A stretch of DNA of 64,000 nucleotides, from assembly GCA_038117205.1 (NCBI GenBank), contig JAYOFL010000008.1, forward strand, positions 16,525 through 80,524. The letters are read 5' to 3'. The DNA comes from JAQBZY01 sp038117205. Lineage in GTDB: Bacteria > Pseudomonadota > Alphaproteobacteria > Rhodospirillales > Casp-alpha2. Below are positions 9,073 through 18,009 of this stretch, piece by piece. Below the pieces are notes generated by a model that was not told where the DNA came from, searched no databases, and was given only the letters and a program-made list of their open reading frames with translations. Position numbers and translations under genes: made by a program. The first letter of the stretch is position 1, and each line of letters opens with the position of its first letter.

Positions 9073-9842
9073 GCGACCAGAAACCGACGACGCGCCTCGC
9101 CACACATACGAACGAGGAGCTTTTCTACCGCGACGCGCCGCTGGTCGGCGAGCTGATGGGGAACGTGTCCTTCACCGGGGCCATGTTCGCGCACATCATG
9201 GGCCGGCCGGCGACGGCCGGCGAAACGGTCGTCCTCGACGCCGTGCTGGTGACGTTGATGGAGCATGGCCTGACGCCGTCGGCCATCGCGACGCGGCTCA
9301 CGTATCATTCGGCGCCGGAAGCCTTGCAGGCGGCGGTGGCGGCGGGGCTGTTGAACGTCGGCAGCCAGTTCGTCGGCACCATGGAGAACGCGGCGACGCT
9401 GCTGACGGCGCTGCTGGAAGACGCGGACGGCTTCGACGCGGCGGCGAGGCGTGAGGTGGCGCGGCTCCGCGCCGAGCGGAAGCCGCTGCCGGGCTTCGGA
9501 CATCACCTGCATAGACCGGACGATCCGAGAACGCCGAAACTGTTCGAGATCGTGCTGGCGCAGCCGGGTATCTCCGGCAAGTACGTGGCCGCCATGAAGC
9601 GCTTGGGCGAGATCGTCGACGAGACGCTCGGCCGGCACCTCACCATCAACGCCACCGGCGCCGTCGCGGCGTCGCTCCTGGAAATCGGCGTCGAGCCCCG
9701 CATCATGCGCGGCTTCGCCGTCATCAGCCGCGCCGCCGGTCTGGTCGCGCACATCCGCGAGGAACAGGAGGTGCCGACGGCCCGCACCATCTGGGACGTC
9801 GTCGAGCACGAAATTCCCTACGTCGGCGAAGGCGGCAAGTAG
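9069..9842 (+). CDS. Citryl-CoA lyase-like protein of the citrate synthase superfamily
   Basis: A 257-residue protein matching the C-terminal part of citrate synthases and the citryl-CoA lyase subfamily. Recognisable segments are GTMENAATLL (where citrate synthase has its first catalytic histidine region), PGFGHHLHRPDDPR with conserved histidines, and INATGAVAASLLEIG. It is much shorter than citrate synthase (about 430 residues), as expected for stand-alone lyases of this type. Its start overlaps the stop of the CoA ligase gene, which suggests a ligase-plus-lyase pair acting on a citryl-CoA-like branched acyl-CoA. That substrate assignment is inference. Confidence 0.8.
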   Translation: MSDQKPTTRLATHTNEELFYRDAPLVGELMGNVSFTGAMFAHIMGRPATAGETVVLDAVLVTLMEHGLTPSAIATRLTYHSAPEALQAAVAAGLLNVGSQFVGTMENAATLLTALLEDADGFDAAARREVARLRAERKPLPGFGHHLHRPDDPRTPKLFEIVLAQPGISGKYVAAMKRLGEIVDETLGRHLTINATGAVAASLLEIGVEPRIMRGFAVISRAAGLVAHIREEQEVPTARTIWDVVEHEIPYVGEGGK

Positions 9843-9859
9843 AAAAAGGAAGAAGGCGT

Positions 9860-10486
9860 ATGTTCTGGAAGACCGACGAGCCGCACGGCCTGCCGCGCAA
9901 TCCGTTCAAGAGCTGCATCATCCCGCGTCCGATCGGCTGGATTTCGACGTTGAGCAAGGACGGCGTGCCGAATCTGGCGCCCTATTCGTTCTTCAACGGC
10001 GCCTCCGACGATCCGCCGATGGTCATGTTCGCGTCCGGAACGCGCGACGCCACGGACCCGAAGGACACCATCGCCAACGCCGAGGCGACCGGCGAATTCG
10101 TCTGTTCGATGGTGTCTTGGGAACTGCGCGAACCGATGAACGTCTCCAGCGCATCCGTGCCGCCGGAGGTCGACGAATTCGCGCTGGCCGGCCTCGAGAT
10201 GGAGCCGTCCGTGCTGGTCAAACCGGCCCGGGTGAAGGCGGCGCCGATCCATCTGGAATGCACCTTCCTCCAGACGGTGACTTTACCGAAGGGGAAGAAC
10301 GGACACGGCAATTTCATCTGCGTCGGCCGCGTCGTCGGCGTCTTCATCAACGACGCCTATCTCAAGGACGGCTTCGTGGACGTGCAGAAAATCCGGCCGG
10401 TGTCGCGGCTCGGTTACATGGACTATACGTCCGTCGAAAGCGTCTTCACGATGGAGCGGCCGAACGTCGATCCCGGCCTGGAATAG
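9860..10486 (+). CDS. Flavin reductase family protein (FMN-binding split barrel)
   Basis: A 208-residue protein of the flavin reductase-like family. It opens with NPFKSCIIPRPIGWISTLS, the typical start of the FMN-binding split barrel, followed by PNLAPYSFFNG and a FVCSMVSWELREPMN segment. Family members reduce FMN with NAD(P)H or act as oxygenase partners. It is 17 bases after the citryl-CoA lyase-like gene with an AAGGAAG ribosome site, so it completes a four-gene set with the gamma carbonic anhydrase, CoA ligase and lyase. Confidence 0.88.
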   Translation: MFWKTDEPHGLPRNPFKSCIIPRPIGWISTLSKDGVPNLAPYSFFNGASDDPPMVMFASGTRDATDPKDTIANAEATGEFVCSMVSWELREPMNVSSASVPPEVDEFALAGLEMEPSVLVKPARVKAAPIHLECTFLQTVTLPKGKNGHGNFICVGRVVGVFINDAYLKDGFVDVQKIRPVSRLGYMDYTSVESVFTMERPNVDPGLE

Positions 10487-10491
10487 GCGGT

Positions 10492-10989
10492 TCAGCGCGC
10501 GCCCGGCCGTTTGAAGGTCTTGAGCATTTCCATGAAGTTGGCCTGATCCATCGGCCGGTCGAAATGGAACCTCAGGGCGCGGTTAGGGCCTTCGTCGAAC
10601 CAGAGCTCGAACGGCCCCTGGCAGTTTCTTTCGCACCAATCCTTGAGCGTCGCGAACATTTCCTCGGGCGAATAGCCCTTCCCGGTCTGCATGTCGCGCC
10701 GGTCGGCGTTGACCCGGCGCTCGCCCGCCTGCCGGCGCTCCTGCGCAACCGCACTATCGGCCTGCCGTCGGTCCTCGCCGTCGCGGCGGTCGCTCTTCTT
10801 GCGTTCGCGGATGACGCCGTCGTGCAGCGGATCGCCGCCGTCGCGGGGATGGTGCCGGCAGGGCGCGCTCGCCATGCAGGCGCTGATGGCGTCGAGAATT
10901 TCCTCGCCGTTACCGGCGTGCGCCACGGCGTGCACGACGCCGAGGGAGACCAGCCGGGTGCAGATGCAATCGAAGCCGTCGTCCGTCAT
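10492..10989 (-). CDS. Hypothetical protein with a charged Arg/Asp-rich middle
   Basis: A 165-residue reading frame of no family I recognise. The N-terminal part has several cysteines (DCICTRL, SACMASAPCRHH). The middle (residues about 65-100) is an Arg/Asp/Glu/Gln-rich low-complexity stretch with repeated DRR and ERR units. The C-terminal part (ATLKDWCERNCQGPFELWF onwards) looks like a small folded domain. The start at 10989 is chosen over an upstream one at 11058 because the extra residues look non-coding. It stands alone, convergent with the flavin reductase gene. Confidence 0.55.
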   Translation of the reverse strand: MTDDGFDCICTRLVSLGVVHAVAHAGNGEEILDAISACMASAPCRHHPRDGGDPLHDGVIRERKKSDRRDGEDRRQADSAVAQERRQAGERRVNADRRDMQTGKGYSPEEMFATLKDWCERNCQGPFELWFDEGPNRALRFHFDRPMDQANFMEMLKTFKRPGAR

Positions 10990-11125
10990 GACGCCAGCAT
11001 AGCCGACCGGCGGCGGGCGGTCAGCGGAGAAAGCGCACCGGGATTTGTCGGGGAACAAGTCCCGAATTGCCGGCCGCGCCGACCGGAGATAGCGTCAACA
11101 GGTCCATAAGAGGGAGTGGAGCGGC

Positions 11126-11500
11126 ATGATGAGCGAACGCGGCAAGGCGCTTTCCGACGCGAGCCATCTCTACGAGGTGGAGCGGCGGCAGTACCATCTG
11201 CAACGGCCCGGCTTTCGGATCAGCGAGCTGCAACTTTCCCCGACACAGACCGTCCCCTGGCACGCCCACACCCACGTCAGTGACACGTTCTATGTGATCG
11301 AGGGCGATCTCCGGCTGTTCCTGCAAAATCCCAAGCAGGAAGTGCGGCTCGGACCCGGGGAAAGCTACCGGGTCGATGCCGGGCGGCCGCATCTGGTCAC
11401 GAACGCCGGCGACGCGTCGATGACCATTCTGGTGCTGCAGGGGGTCGGCGAGTACGACTACGTTCCGCTCGTCGCGGAACGCAAGGACCGACCGGTTTAG
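11126..11500 (+). CDS. Cupin domain protein
   Basis: A 124-residue single-domain cupin. Metal-binding motif 1 is visible as VPWHAHTHVSDTFYVIEG (histidines plus a conserved acidic or polar position) and motif 2 as YRVDAGRPHLVTNAG. Small cupins of this form include isomerases, dioxygenases and sensor domains, and nothing nearby decides between them. Its stop overlaps the stop of the convergent M48 peptidase gene by four bases. Confidence 0.82.
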   Translation: MMSERGKALSDASHLYEVERRQYHLQRPGFRISELQLSPTQTVPWHAHTHVSDTFYVIEGDLRLFLQNPKQEVRLGPGESYRVDAGRPHLVTNAGDASMTILVLQGVGEYDYVPLVAERKDRPV

Positions 11501-12609
11501 TTGCCGGCGGCCGAACCGGGTGCCTTCTCAGTCTCTTCTCCGCCGGGAGGCTGGAAACCAAGTTCCGGTTTCAGGGGCCGTCCATCCGCGACCTTAGCCT
11601 CGATTTCCTTTACCGTTTCTTCGAGCGCCACGAAACGTTTCGGCGTCGCGGGGTGTGACGACGACAGGGTGTCCTTGATGCCGCCGGGATGTTCAACCGC
11701 CATGCAACGCCAGAAATGCGGTGCATTCTTGATCGGCATGTTGGCGCGTTTGACGAAATAGAGGCCTACATAATCCGCCTCGGCCTCAAATTCCTGGCTG
11801 TAAACGCTGCCGGCCATGTTGGAAAAGGCGCCCTGCGTATTCACGCCGACGCCGGCGAACAGCAAATCGAAAACCAAACCAATGGCGGCATTGCCCTGTT
11901 TCTTGTCGAGATGTCCCATCACGTTGTGGGCGAGTTCGTGACCGATGATGATTGCCAATTCTTCGTCCTTGGCGGCGAACCGCAAGATTCCGGTGGTGAA
12001 GATCAGCCGCTTGCCATCGGCGAAAGCATTGATGGCATCGTCTTCCTGAACCCGAAAGCTGTAGTCGCAGACAATGTCGAAAGGCACGTCGATCTTGTGC
12101 TCTTTCGTGGCGCGCGCAAGGCGAAGGGAGACCATTTCGCCTGACTTGGCCGCCGAATCGAGAGCTTCCCTCATCGGGCCGTCGTCGTCGTTGTCGGGAA
12201 GTTCGGTGCCGCCGATCTGCAATAAAATGTCGTCGACGCGAATCCCGGCTTGTTCGGCGGCGGAACCCGCCGCGACGGAAATGACGGTCGGGCGTTTGCG
12301 GATACCGACACCTTCCGCGGCCTGAGCGTTGTCTTCGCCGAAGTCCCTAACGCTGACGGTATAGATTCCCAAACTCTTGCCGACCTTCTTGCCGCACGTA
12401 TCGGCGTTGGCCTTCAGGATCGGATAGCTCAGGCGATGCAGGCGGGCGATGGTGTCGCGCTTCGATTCGACGACCAACTGACGCTGCTTCAATTCCTCGA
12501 CTTTGTGGAGCGTCGGATCGATGTCGGGGAGTTTCGAAACCGGTGCACAGGCCGCCACGATGGAAATGGCGGCTAAGACGAAAGCCAGCCGCGATGCGAA
12601 CAGTATCAT
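11497..12609 (-). CDS. PDZ-containing M48 family metallopeptidase, lipoprotein
   Basis: A 370-residue predicted lipoprotein: a signal peptide ends in the lipobox VAAC with lipidated Cys21. A PDZ-like domain follows (about residues 95-175, PTVISVAAGSAAEQAGIRVDDILLQIGG) and then an M48 zinc protease domain with HELAH at residues 224-228 and a downstream EFEAEADYVG glutamate ligand. The family includes envelope quality-control proteases of the BepA/LoiP kind. The start at 12609 is chosen because GGGAGG lies just upstream and the signal peptide begins there; the upstream in-frame residues (Tyr-rich) are unlikely to be coding. Confidence 0.88.
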   Translation of the reverse strand: MILFASRLAFVLAAISIVAACAPVSKLPDIDPTLHKVEELKQRQLVVESKRDTIARLHRLSYPILKANADTCGKKVGKSLGIYTVSVRDFGEDNAQAAEGVGIRKRPTVISVAAGSAAEQAGIRVDDILLQIGGTELPDNDDDGPMREALDSAAKSGEMVSLRLARATKEHKIDVPFDIVCDYSFRVQEDDAINAFADGKRLIFTTGILRFAAKDEELAIIIGHELAHNVMGHLDKKQGNAAIGLVFDLLFAGVGVNTQGAFSNMAGSVYSQEFEAEADYVGLYFVKRANMPIKNAPHFWRCMAVEHPGGIKDTLSSSHPATPKRFVALEETVKEIEAKVADGRPLKPELGFQPPGGEETEKAPGSAAGN

Positions 12610-12774
12610 TTCACCCTCCCCGGGTTTTGGCCTGAAACGGTACGGTACAGAGAAAAAATAATAATAATACAACTAAAACGATGTCGGTCGCGTGTCCGTT
12701 TGATTGCCCCATGAATGGCCTTGGGTTACTTTTCCGCACGTCCAATCAAAAAATCGCACGGGGAGACGAAAAAC

Positions 12775-13461
12775 ATGTCCGGGACCGTTCAACTCACCGC
12801 CGCCGACGGCTTCAAGCTCTCGGCCTACCGCGCCGATCCGGCCGGCAAACCCTATGGCGCCGTGGTCGTCCTGCAGGAAGTCTTCGGCGTCAACGAGCAC
12901 ATCCGCGATCTCGTCGACCGCTGGGCGGCGGTCGGCTACGCCGCCATCGCGCCGGCGCTTTACGACCGCTACGAGCAGGGCTTCGAGACCGGCTATACGC
13001 CGCCCGATATCGAGCGGGGCCGGGCCCACAAGGCGACCGCCAACGAGCACCTCGGCAACGTCATCGCCGATGTCGAGGCGGCGCGCGTCGCCGTCGCCGG
13101 GGCCGGCCGGGTCGGCGTCGTCGGCTACTGCTGGGGTGGCTTCGTCACATACATGGCGGCCTGCCGGCTGCCGATCCAGGCGGCGGTCGGCTATTACGGC
13201 GGCGGCATCGTCGACTACATCGGCGAGCGGCCGAAGTGCCCGACGATCCTGCACTTCGGCGACAACGACGCTTCCATCCCGCTCGCCGACGTCGACAAGG
13301 TTCACGCCGCGCACCCGGAAGTGGCGGTGCACGTCTACAAGGCCCGGCACGGCTTCCACTGCGATCACCGCGGCGCCTACGACGCCCGCGCGGCGGCGGT
13401 CGCCGGCATGCGAACCATGCAGTTCTTCGAGACCGTGATCCGTCGCGGCGAGAAGGCCTGA
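12775..13461 (+). CDS. Dienelactone hydrolase family protein
   Basis: A 228-residue alpha/beta hydrolase of the dienelactone hydrolase family, which hydrolyses an enol-lactone or ester through a cysteine nucleophile. The nucleophile motif is GYCWGG near residue 120, the acid is in HFGDNDASIP, and the histidine is in HGFHCDHRG near the C-terminus. GGGGAG about 10 bases upstream supports ATG 12775. It is followed 3 bases later by mtnP and may be cotranscribed with the methylthioadenosine genes, though no direct role in that pathway is known. Confidence 0.9.
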   Translation: MSGTVQLTAADGFKLSAYRADPAGKPYGAVVVLQEVFGVNEHIRDLVDRWAAVGYAAIAPALYDRYEQGFETGYTPPDIERGRAHKATANEHLGNVIADVEAARVAVAGAGRVGVVGYCWGGFVTYMAACRLPIQAAVGYYGGGIVDYIGERPKCPTILHFGDNDASIPLADVDKVHAAHPEVAVHVYKARHGFHCDHRGAYDARAAAVAGMRTMQFFETVIRRGEKA

Positions 13462-13464
13462 GCG

Positions 13465-14355
13465 ATGGCCGAGGCGAAGGTTCCCGGCACGCCGCCGATG
13501 ATCGGCATCATCGGCGGCAGCGGCCTCTACGAGATCGAGGGATTGGAAAACGCCCGCTGGGAGGACGCGCCCTCCAAGTTCGGCCAGCCCTCCGACCAGG
13601 TGATGCGCGGGCGGCTCGGCGGCGTCGAGCTGGCGTTCCTGCCGAGGCACGGGCGCGGTCACCGCATTCCGCCGTCGGCACTCAACTTCAAGGCCAACAT
13701 CGACGCCTTGAAGCGGCTCGGCTGCACGGAGGTCATCTCGCTGTCCGCCTGCGGCTCGCTCCGGGGCGATCTGCCGCCCGGCACCTTCGTCGTCGTCGAC
13801 CAGTTCATCGACCGCACCTTCGCCCGCGAGAAGAGCTTCTTCGGCACCGGTCTGGTGGCGCATGTCGGTTTCGGCCATCCGGTCTGCGGGCGCTTGGGCG
13901 ACGCGCTGACGGAAAGCCTGAAGGCCCTCGACATCCCGCACGCGCGCGGCGGCACTTACATCGTGATGGAGGGGCCGCAGTTCTCGACCATCGCGGAATC
14001 GAACCTTTACCGCAGTTGGGGCTGCGACGTGATCGGCATGACCAACATGCCGGAGGCTAAACTCGCCCGTGAGGCGGAGATGTGTTACGCCTCCGTCGCC
14101 ATGGTCACGGACTTCGACTGCTGGCATCCGGATCACGACCACGTCACCGTCGAAGCGATCATCGGCGTGCTGACCGGCAACGCCGACAAGGCGCGCGCGC
14201 TGGTGAAGGACGTGGCGCCCAGGCTCGCCGGCCGCACGGAAAGCTGCCGCCAGGGCTGCCACACCGCCCTCGACAACGCGCTGATCACCGCGCCGAAGGT
14301 CCGCGACCCGGAACTGGTGGCCAAGCTCGACGCCGTCGCCGGGCGGGTGTTATAG
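13465..14355 (+). CDS. mtnP: S-methyl-5'-thioadenosine phosphorylase
   Basis: A 296-residue enzyme that phosphorolyses methylthioadenosine to adenine and 5-methylthioribose 1-phosphate, the first step of methionine-sulfur salvage. The family signatures are complete: IGIIGGSGLYEIEG at the N-terminus, PRHGRGHRIPPSALNFKANI, SACGSL, and the base and sugar site MEGPQFSTIAES followed by IGMTNMPEAKLAREAEMCY. It is directly upstream of mtnA, which acts on its product. Confidence 0.96.
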   Translation: MAEAKVPGTPPMIGIIGGSGLYEIEGLENARWEDAPSKFGQPSDQVMRGRLGGVELAFLPRHGRGHRIPPSALNFKANIDALKRLGCTEVISLSACGSLRGDLPPGTFVVVDQFIDRTFAREKSFFGTGLVAHVGFGHPVCGRLGDALTESLKALDIPHARGGTYIVMEGPQFSTIAESNLYRSWGCDVIGMTNMPEAKLAREAEMCYASVAMVTDFDCWHPDHDHVTVEAIIGVLTGNADKARALVKDVAPRLAGRTESCRQGCHTALDNALITAPKVRDPELVAKLDAVAGRVL

Positions 14356-14424
14356 GCGCTTGTCCAACGTGACGGGTGAGCCGGCGAAAAGGCCGGGCGC
14401 CCAGGAACCGGAGAAATCGTACGC

Positions 14425-15513
14425 ATGAAGGTCGACGGAAAACCCTACCGCACCATCTGGCTCGCCGGCGACGGCTGGGGCGTCGAAATCATCGACCAGA
14501 CGCGGCTGCCGTTCGAGTTCGTGACGCGGCGGCTGGAAACCGTGGACGACGCCGCGGTGGCGATCCGCGACATGTGGGTGCGGGGCGCGCCGCTGATCGG
14601 CGCGACCGCCGGCTACGGCATGGCGCTCGCCATGCGGGCCGACGCGTCGAATACGTCGCTCGGCGACGCCTGCGACAAGCTGCTGGCGACGCGCCCGACG
14701 GCGGTCAACCTGCGCTGGGCCCTGGACGAGATGTCGGCGACGCTGGAGCCGCTTTCGCCCAAGGAACGGCCGGCGGCGGCCTATGCCAGGGCGGCGGCGA
14801 TCTGCGACGAGGACGTCGCCATCTGTTCCGCCATCGGCGACAACGGTCACGCCGTCATCCGTGAAATCCACGACCGCAAGAAGGACACGGTCAATATCCT
14901 GACGCACTGCAACGCCGGTTGGCTCGCCACGGTCGATTGGGGAACCGCGCTGGCGCCGATCTACAAGGCGCATGACGCCGGCATTCCGGTGCATGTCTGG
15001 GTCGACGAGACCCGGCCCCGCAACCAGGGTGCCAGCCTGACGGCTTGGGAACTCGGCAAGCACGGCGTGCCGCTCACCGTCATCGCCGACAACGCCGGCG
15101 GGCACCTGATGCAGGAAGGCCGCGTCGACATGTGCATCGTCGGCACCGACCGCACCACAGCGGCCGGCGACGTCTGCAACAAGATCGGGACATATCTGAA
15201 GGCGCTCGCCGCGCACGATAACAAGGTGCCGTTCTACGTGGCGCTGCCGTCGCCGACCATCGACTGGACCATCGAGAGCGGCCGCGACATCCCGATCGAG
15301 GAGCGGAGCGCCCTCGAGGTCACGAAGATGCAGGGCCGGACGGCGGCGGGCGACGTGGTGACGGTCGAGATCGTCCCCGAAGGGGCGGCCGCGGGCAATC
15401 CGGCCTTCGACGTGACGCCGGCTCGGCTCGTGACCGGGCTCGTCACCGAGCGCGGCGTCTGCAAGGCGACCAAGGCCGGCCTCCGGAAGCTGTTTCCGGA
15501 TAGCCAGCGATAA
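14425..15513 (+). CDS. mtnA: S-methyl-5-thioribose-1-phosphate isomerase
   Basis: A 362-residue enzyme that converts methylthioribose 1-phosphate to methylthioribulose 1-phosphate. The eIF2B-like isomerase motifs are all present: RGAPLIGATAGYG, the catalytic cysteine in LTHCNAGWLAT, ETRPRNQGASLTAWEL, and the catalytic aspartate in GTDRTTAAGDVCNKIGTY. It lies 69 bases after mtnP. No mtnB, mtnC, mtnD or mtnK gene is in the window, so the fate of the product must be sought elsewhere or in the nearby class II aldolase. Confidence 0.96.
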   Translation: MKVDGKPYRTIWLAGDGWGVEIIDQTRLPFEFVTRRLETVDDAAVAIRDMWVRGAPLIGATAGYGMALAMRADASNTSLGDACDKLLATRPTAVNLRWALDEMSATLEPLSPKERPAAAYARAAAICDEDVAICSAIGDNGHAVIREIHDRKKDTVNILTHCNAGWLATVDWGTALAPIYKAHDAGIPVHVWVDETRPRNQGASLTAWELGKHGVPLTVIADNAGGHLMQEGRVDMCIVGTDRTTAAGDVCNKIGTYLKALAAHDNKVPFYVALPSPTIDWTIESGRDIPIEERSALEVTKMQGRTAAGDVVTVEIVPEGAAAGNPAFDVTPARLVTGLVTERGVCKATKAGLRKLFPDSQR

Positions 15514-15543
15514 CAACGAAGCATTAGGCGGGAGAGACATCCA

Positions 15544-16494
15544 ATGAACGTCGTCATCACGGGCGGCTGCGGCTTCCTGGGCCGGCTGATCGCCGAGAAG
15601 TTGGTGGGGCGCGGCGACGCCGTGACACTCTTCGACATGATGGCGCCGCCGGACGGTCTCGGCCCCCTCGACGGCAAGGACCGGGTCGTCGCCGGCGACA
15701 TTTCCGACAAGGCGACCGTCGAGAACGTGATCGCCGGCGCCGAGGCCGTGATCCACCTGGCCTCCATGGTGTCGGCGGGCTCGGAAGCGGACTTCGACGC
15801 CGCCATGCGCGTCAACATCGACGGCGGGCGCTACGTGCTGGACGCCTGCCGGGCGCAAGGGCCGAAGACCAAGGTGCTGTTCTCGTCGAGCCTCGCCATC
15901 TTCGGCGGCGCCGCCATGCCGGCCCGCGTCGACGGCATGACGCGGCCGGTGCCGCAGAACACCTACGGGATGACCAAGGTGGTGGTCGAGATGCTGCTCA
16001 ACGACATGAGCCGCAAGGGCTTCATCGACGGCCGCGCGGCGCGCTTTCCGACCGTGATCGTCCGGCCGGGCAAGCCGAACGCGGCGGCGTCGAGCTTCGC
16101 CAGCGGCATGTTCCGCGAACCGCTCGCCGGTGTCGAATGCCGGCTGCCGGTGCCGCGCGACATGCGTCTCGTGCTCGGCGGCTACCGCACCGTCGTCGAC
16201 AACGTGATCCGCTTCCTCGATCTGCCGGCGGACAAGCTCGGCGACGACCGGGTGCTCAACTTCCCGAACCTGACGGCGAGCGTCGCCGAAATGGCGTCGT
16301 CGTTGCAGGCGGTCGCGAAGCGGCGCGGCATCGCACTCGGCCCGATCGTAGACGCGCCGGATGCGCGGATTGCCGGCATCGTCGGCAGTTGGCCGGCCGA
16401 GATGGACGCGTCGCGGGCGCTGGCGCTGGGTCTCGTGGCCGACGCCGGGTTGGAGCGGATCGTCGAGGAGTACGTGGACGATTTTGTCCGCTGA
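15544..16494 (+). CDS. NAD-dependent epimerase/dehydratase family protein, D-erythronate dehydrogenase-like
   Basis: A 316-residue extended short-chain dehydrogenase. The NAD-binding glycine motif is TGGCGFLG at residues 6-13 and the catalytic YxxxK is YGMTK near residue 140. The closest type I recognise is DenD (D-erythronate dehydrogenase), based on the FSSSLAIFGG and VRPGKPNAAASSFASG segments. In known clusters denD sits with sugar-acid kinase and aldolase/decarboxylase genes. Here the nearby class II aldolase could be a partner, but the kinase is missing, so the substrate is uncertain. Confidence 0.82.
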   Translation: MNVVITGGCGFLGRLIAEKLVGRGDAVTLFDMMAPPDGLGPLDGKDRVVAGDISDKATVENVIAGAEAVIHLASMVSAGSEADFDAAMRVNIDGGRYVLDACRAQGPKTKVLFSSSLAIFGGAAMPARVDGMTRPVPQNTYGMTKVVVEMLLNDMSRKGFIDGRAARFPTVIVRPGKPNAAASSFASGMFREPLAGVECRLPVPRDMRLVLGGYRTVVDNVIRFLDLPADKLGDDRVLNFPNLTASVAEMASSLQAVAKRRGIALGPIVDAPDARIAGIVGSWPAEMDASRALALGLVADAGLERIVEEYVDDFVR

Positions 16495-16497
16495 TCC

Positions 16498-17838
16498 TCA
16501 GCCCTCCGCCACCCGCCTGGCCATCTCCGCCGCCAGACCGGTATAGGCTTCCGGATCGAGCAGCGTATCGATCTCGTCCGCCGAGAGCGCGTCACGCACT
16601 TCCGCGATCTGCATCAAGGCGTCCCGCATGGACGTGCCGCCCTTGAAGGCGGACATACAGGCCTCGTTGAGGATGTGGTGCGCGTGGTGCCGCCCCATCT
16701 TCTCGGCCAGCGCCATCATGACGGCTTCGGAAAGCGTCAGGCCGTGCGTGATCTCCAGGTTGTCGCGCATGTTGTCGGCCCGCACGTCGAGGCCGTCGAG
16801 CAGACGGTTCGTCTTCATCAGCGCCGCGTCCGTGTGGCAGCAGATGCGCGACAGCAGATCCCGCTCCGTATGCTGGCCGATCTTGTCGCGCTCGTGCTCG
16901 GCGATCAGGGTTTCCAGCGCCGTCGGCACGGCGGCCCGGATCAGGCGCGCCAGTGCGACGACGTTCTCGCAGATCGCCGGGTTGCGCTTGTGCGGCATGG
17001 TGGAACTGCCGATCTTGCCGGCCGGATAGGGCTCCTCGAGCTCGGCGAACTCGGTCCGCTGCAGCGTATAGACTTCATGCGCGATCTTGCCGCAAAGGCC
17101 GCCGATCATGCCCAAGAGCGTCGCGAATTCCACGAACCGGTCGCGCGCCGTGTGCCACGTGATCGCCGGGACGCCAAGGCCGAGTTCCGCCATCAGGCCG
17201 TCGCGGACGGCGAATCCCTTGTCGCCCAAGGACGCCAGGGTGCCGACCGCGCCGCCGAACTGGCCGACCAACAGCCTGGGCCGGCATTCGTCCATCCGGT
17301 CCAGATGCCGCCGCGCCTCGTCCAGCCAGACGGCGGTCTTGTAGCCGAAGGTGACGGGCTGCGCGTGCTGGCCGTGCGTGCGGCCGGCGAGCGGCGTTTC
17401 CGCATGGGTGACGGTGATCTCGGCGAGGTTTTCCGCCAGCCCTTCCAGCCGTTCGCGGATCAGCGTCTCGGCGGCACGGAGTTGCAGCACGAGCCCCGTG
17501 TCGACGATGTCCTGCGTCGTCGCGCCGAAATGCACGAATTCGCCCAATTCGCCCGGGCAACGTGCCCCCATGGCGCGGACCAGCGGCACGATCGGGTGGG
17601 AGGTCTTGTCCATGGCCTCCTTGAGGGCGCCCAGGTCGTACATGTAGGCGTCGCCGGCCTCGTTGATGGCCCAGGCGGCCTCGGCCGGAATGATGTCGAG
17701 CGCGGCTTCCGCCTTGGCGAGCGCTACTTCGACGTCGAGCCAGCCTTGCAGGGTGCGGACGTCGGAAAACACGTCGCGCATTTCCGGCGTGGAATAGAGG
17801 TCGCGGAACAGATCGCTGTCGATGGTGCTGGTGGGCAC
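16498..17838 (-). CDS. Fumarase/aspartase superfamily lyase, adenylosuccinate lyase or PcaB-like
   Basis: A 446-residue enzyme with the superfamily signature GSSTMPHKRNP near residue 270, the conserved GRTHGQHAQPVTFG segment near residue 155, and FGATTQDIVDTG near residue 100. This layout is shared by adenylosuccinate lyase and 3-carboxymuconate cycloisomerase relatives; it does not settle which C-N or C-O bond is cleaved. I start it at GTG 17838 because an AAGGAG ribosome site lies about six bases upstream; an earlier in-frame ATG at 17916 would add 26 residues without typical fold. It is convergent with the DenD-like gene and divergent from the Phd-aldolase gene. Confidence 0.85.
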   Translation of the reverse strand: MPTSTIDSDLFRDLYSTPEMRDVFSDVRTLQGWLDVEVALAKAEAALDIIPAEAAWAINEAGDAYMYDLGALKEAMDKTSHPIVPLVRAMGARCPGELGEFVHFGATTQDIVDTGLVLQLRAAETLIRERLEGLAENLAEITVTHAETPLAGRTHGQHAQPVTFGYKTAVWLDEARRHLDRMDECRPRLLVGQFGGAVGTLASLGDKGFAVRDGLMAELGLGVPAITWHTARDRFVEFATLLGMIGGLCGKIAHEVYTLQRTEFAELEEPYPAGKIGSSTMPHKRNPAICENVVALARLIRAAVPTALETLIAEHERDKIGQHTERDLLSRICCHTDAALMKTNRLLDGLDVRADNMRDNLEITHGLTLSEAVMMALAEKMGRHHAHHILNEACMSAFKGGTSMRDALMQIAEVRDALSADEIDTLLDPEAYTGLAAEMARRVAEG

Positions 17839-17966
17839 GGGGGACTCCTTCGGTGATGCGCGCGTCGTCTTTGGCGGCGCATCACGTAGGTACACGACAT
17901 TCCCGGCCTTTTCCATGCGGTCGATATTGCCGGCTCGACACCACTGAAACCGGCGATTACAATATG

Positions 17967-17996
17967 CTAAATAAAATTAGTTATATGCCTAATTAG
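17967..17996. promoter_or_regulatory. AT-rich operator candidate: repeated CTAA/TTAG palindromes upstream of the Phd-aldolase gene
   Basis: CTAA at 17967-17970 and TTAG at 17977-17980 form an inverted repeat with a 6-base spacer, and a perfect 8-base palindrome CTAATTAG follows at 17989-17996. AATTAG recurs at a 16-base interval. The block lies 14-43 bases before the ATG at 18010, inside a sharply AT-rich island in otherwise GC-rich DNA. Phd-type antitoxins bind short palindromes in their own promoters, so autoregulation by the N-terminal domain of the downstream protein is a reasonable hypothesis. Confidence 0.4.
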
Positions 17997-18009
17997 TGAG
18001 TTACCTAGA

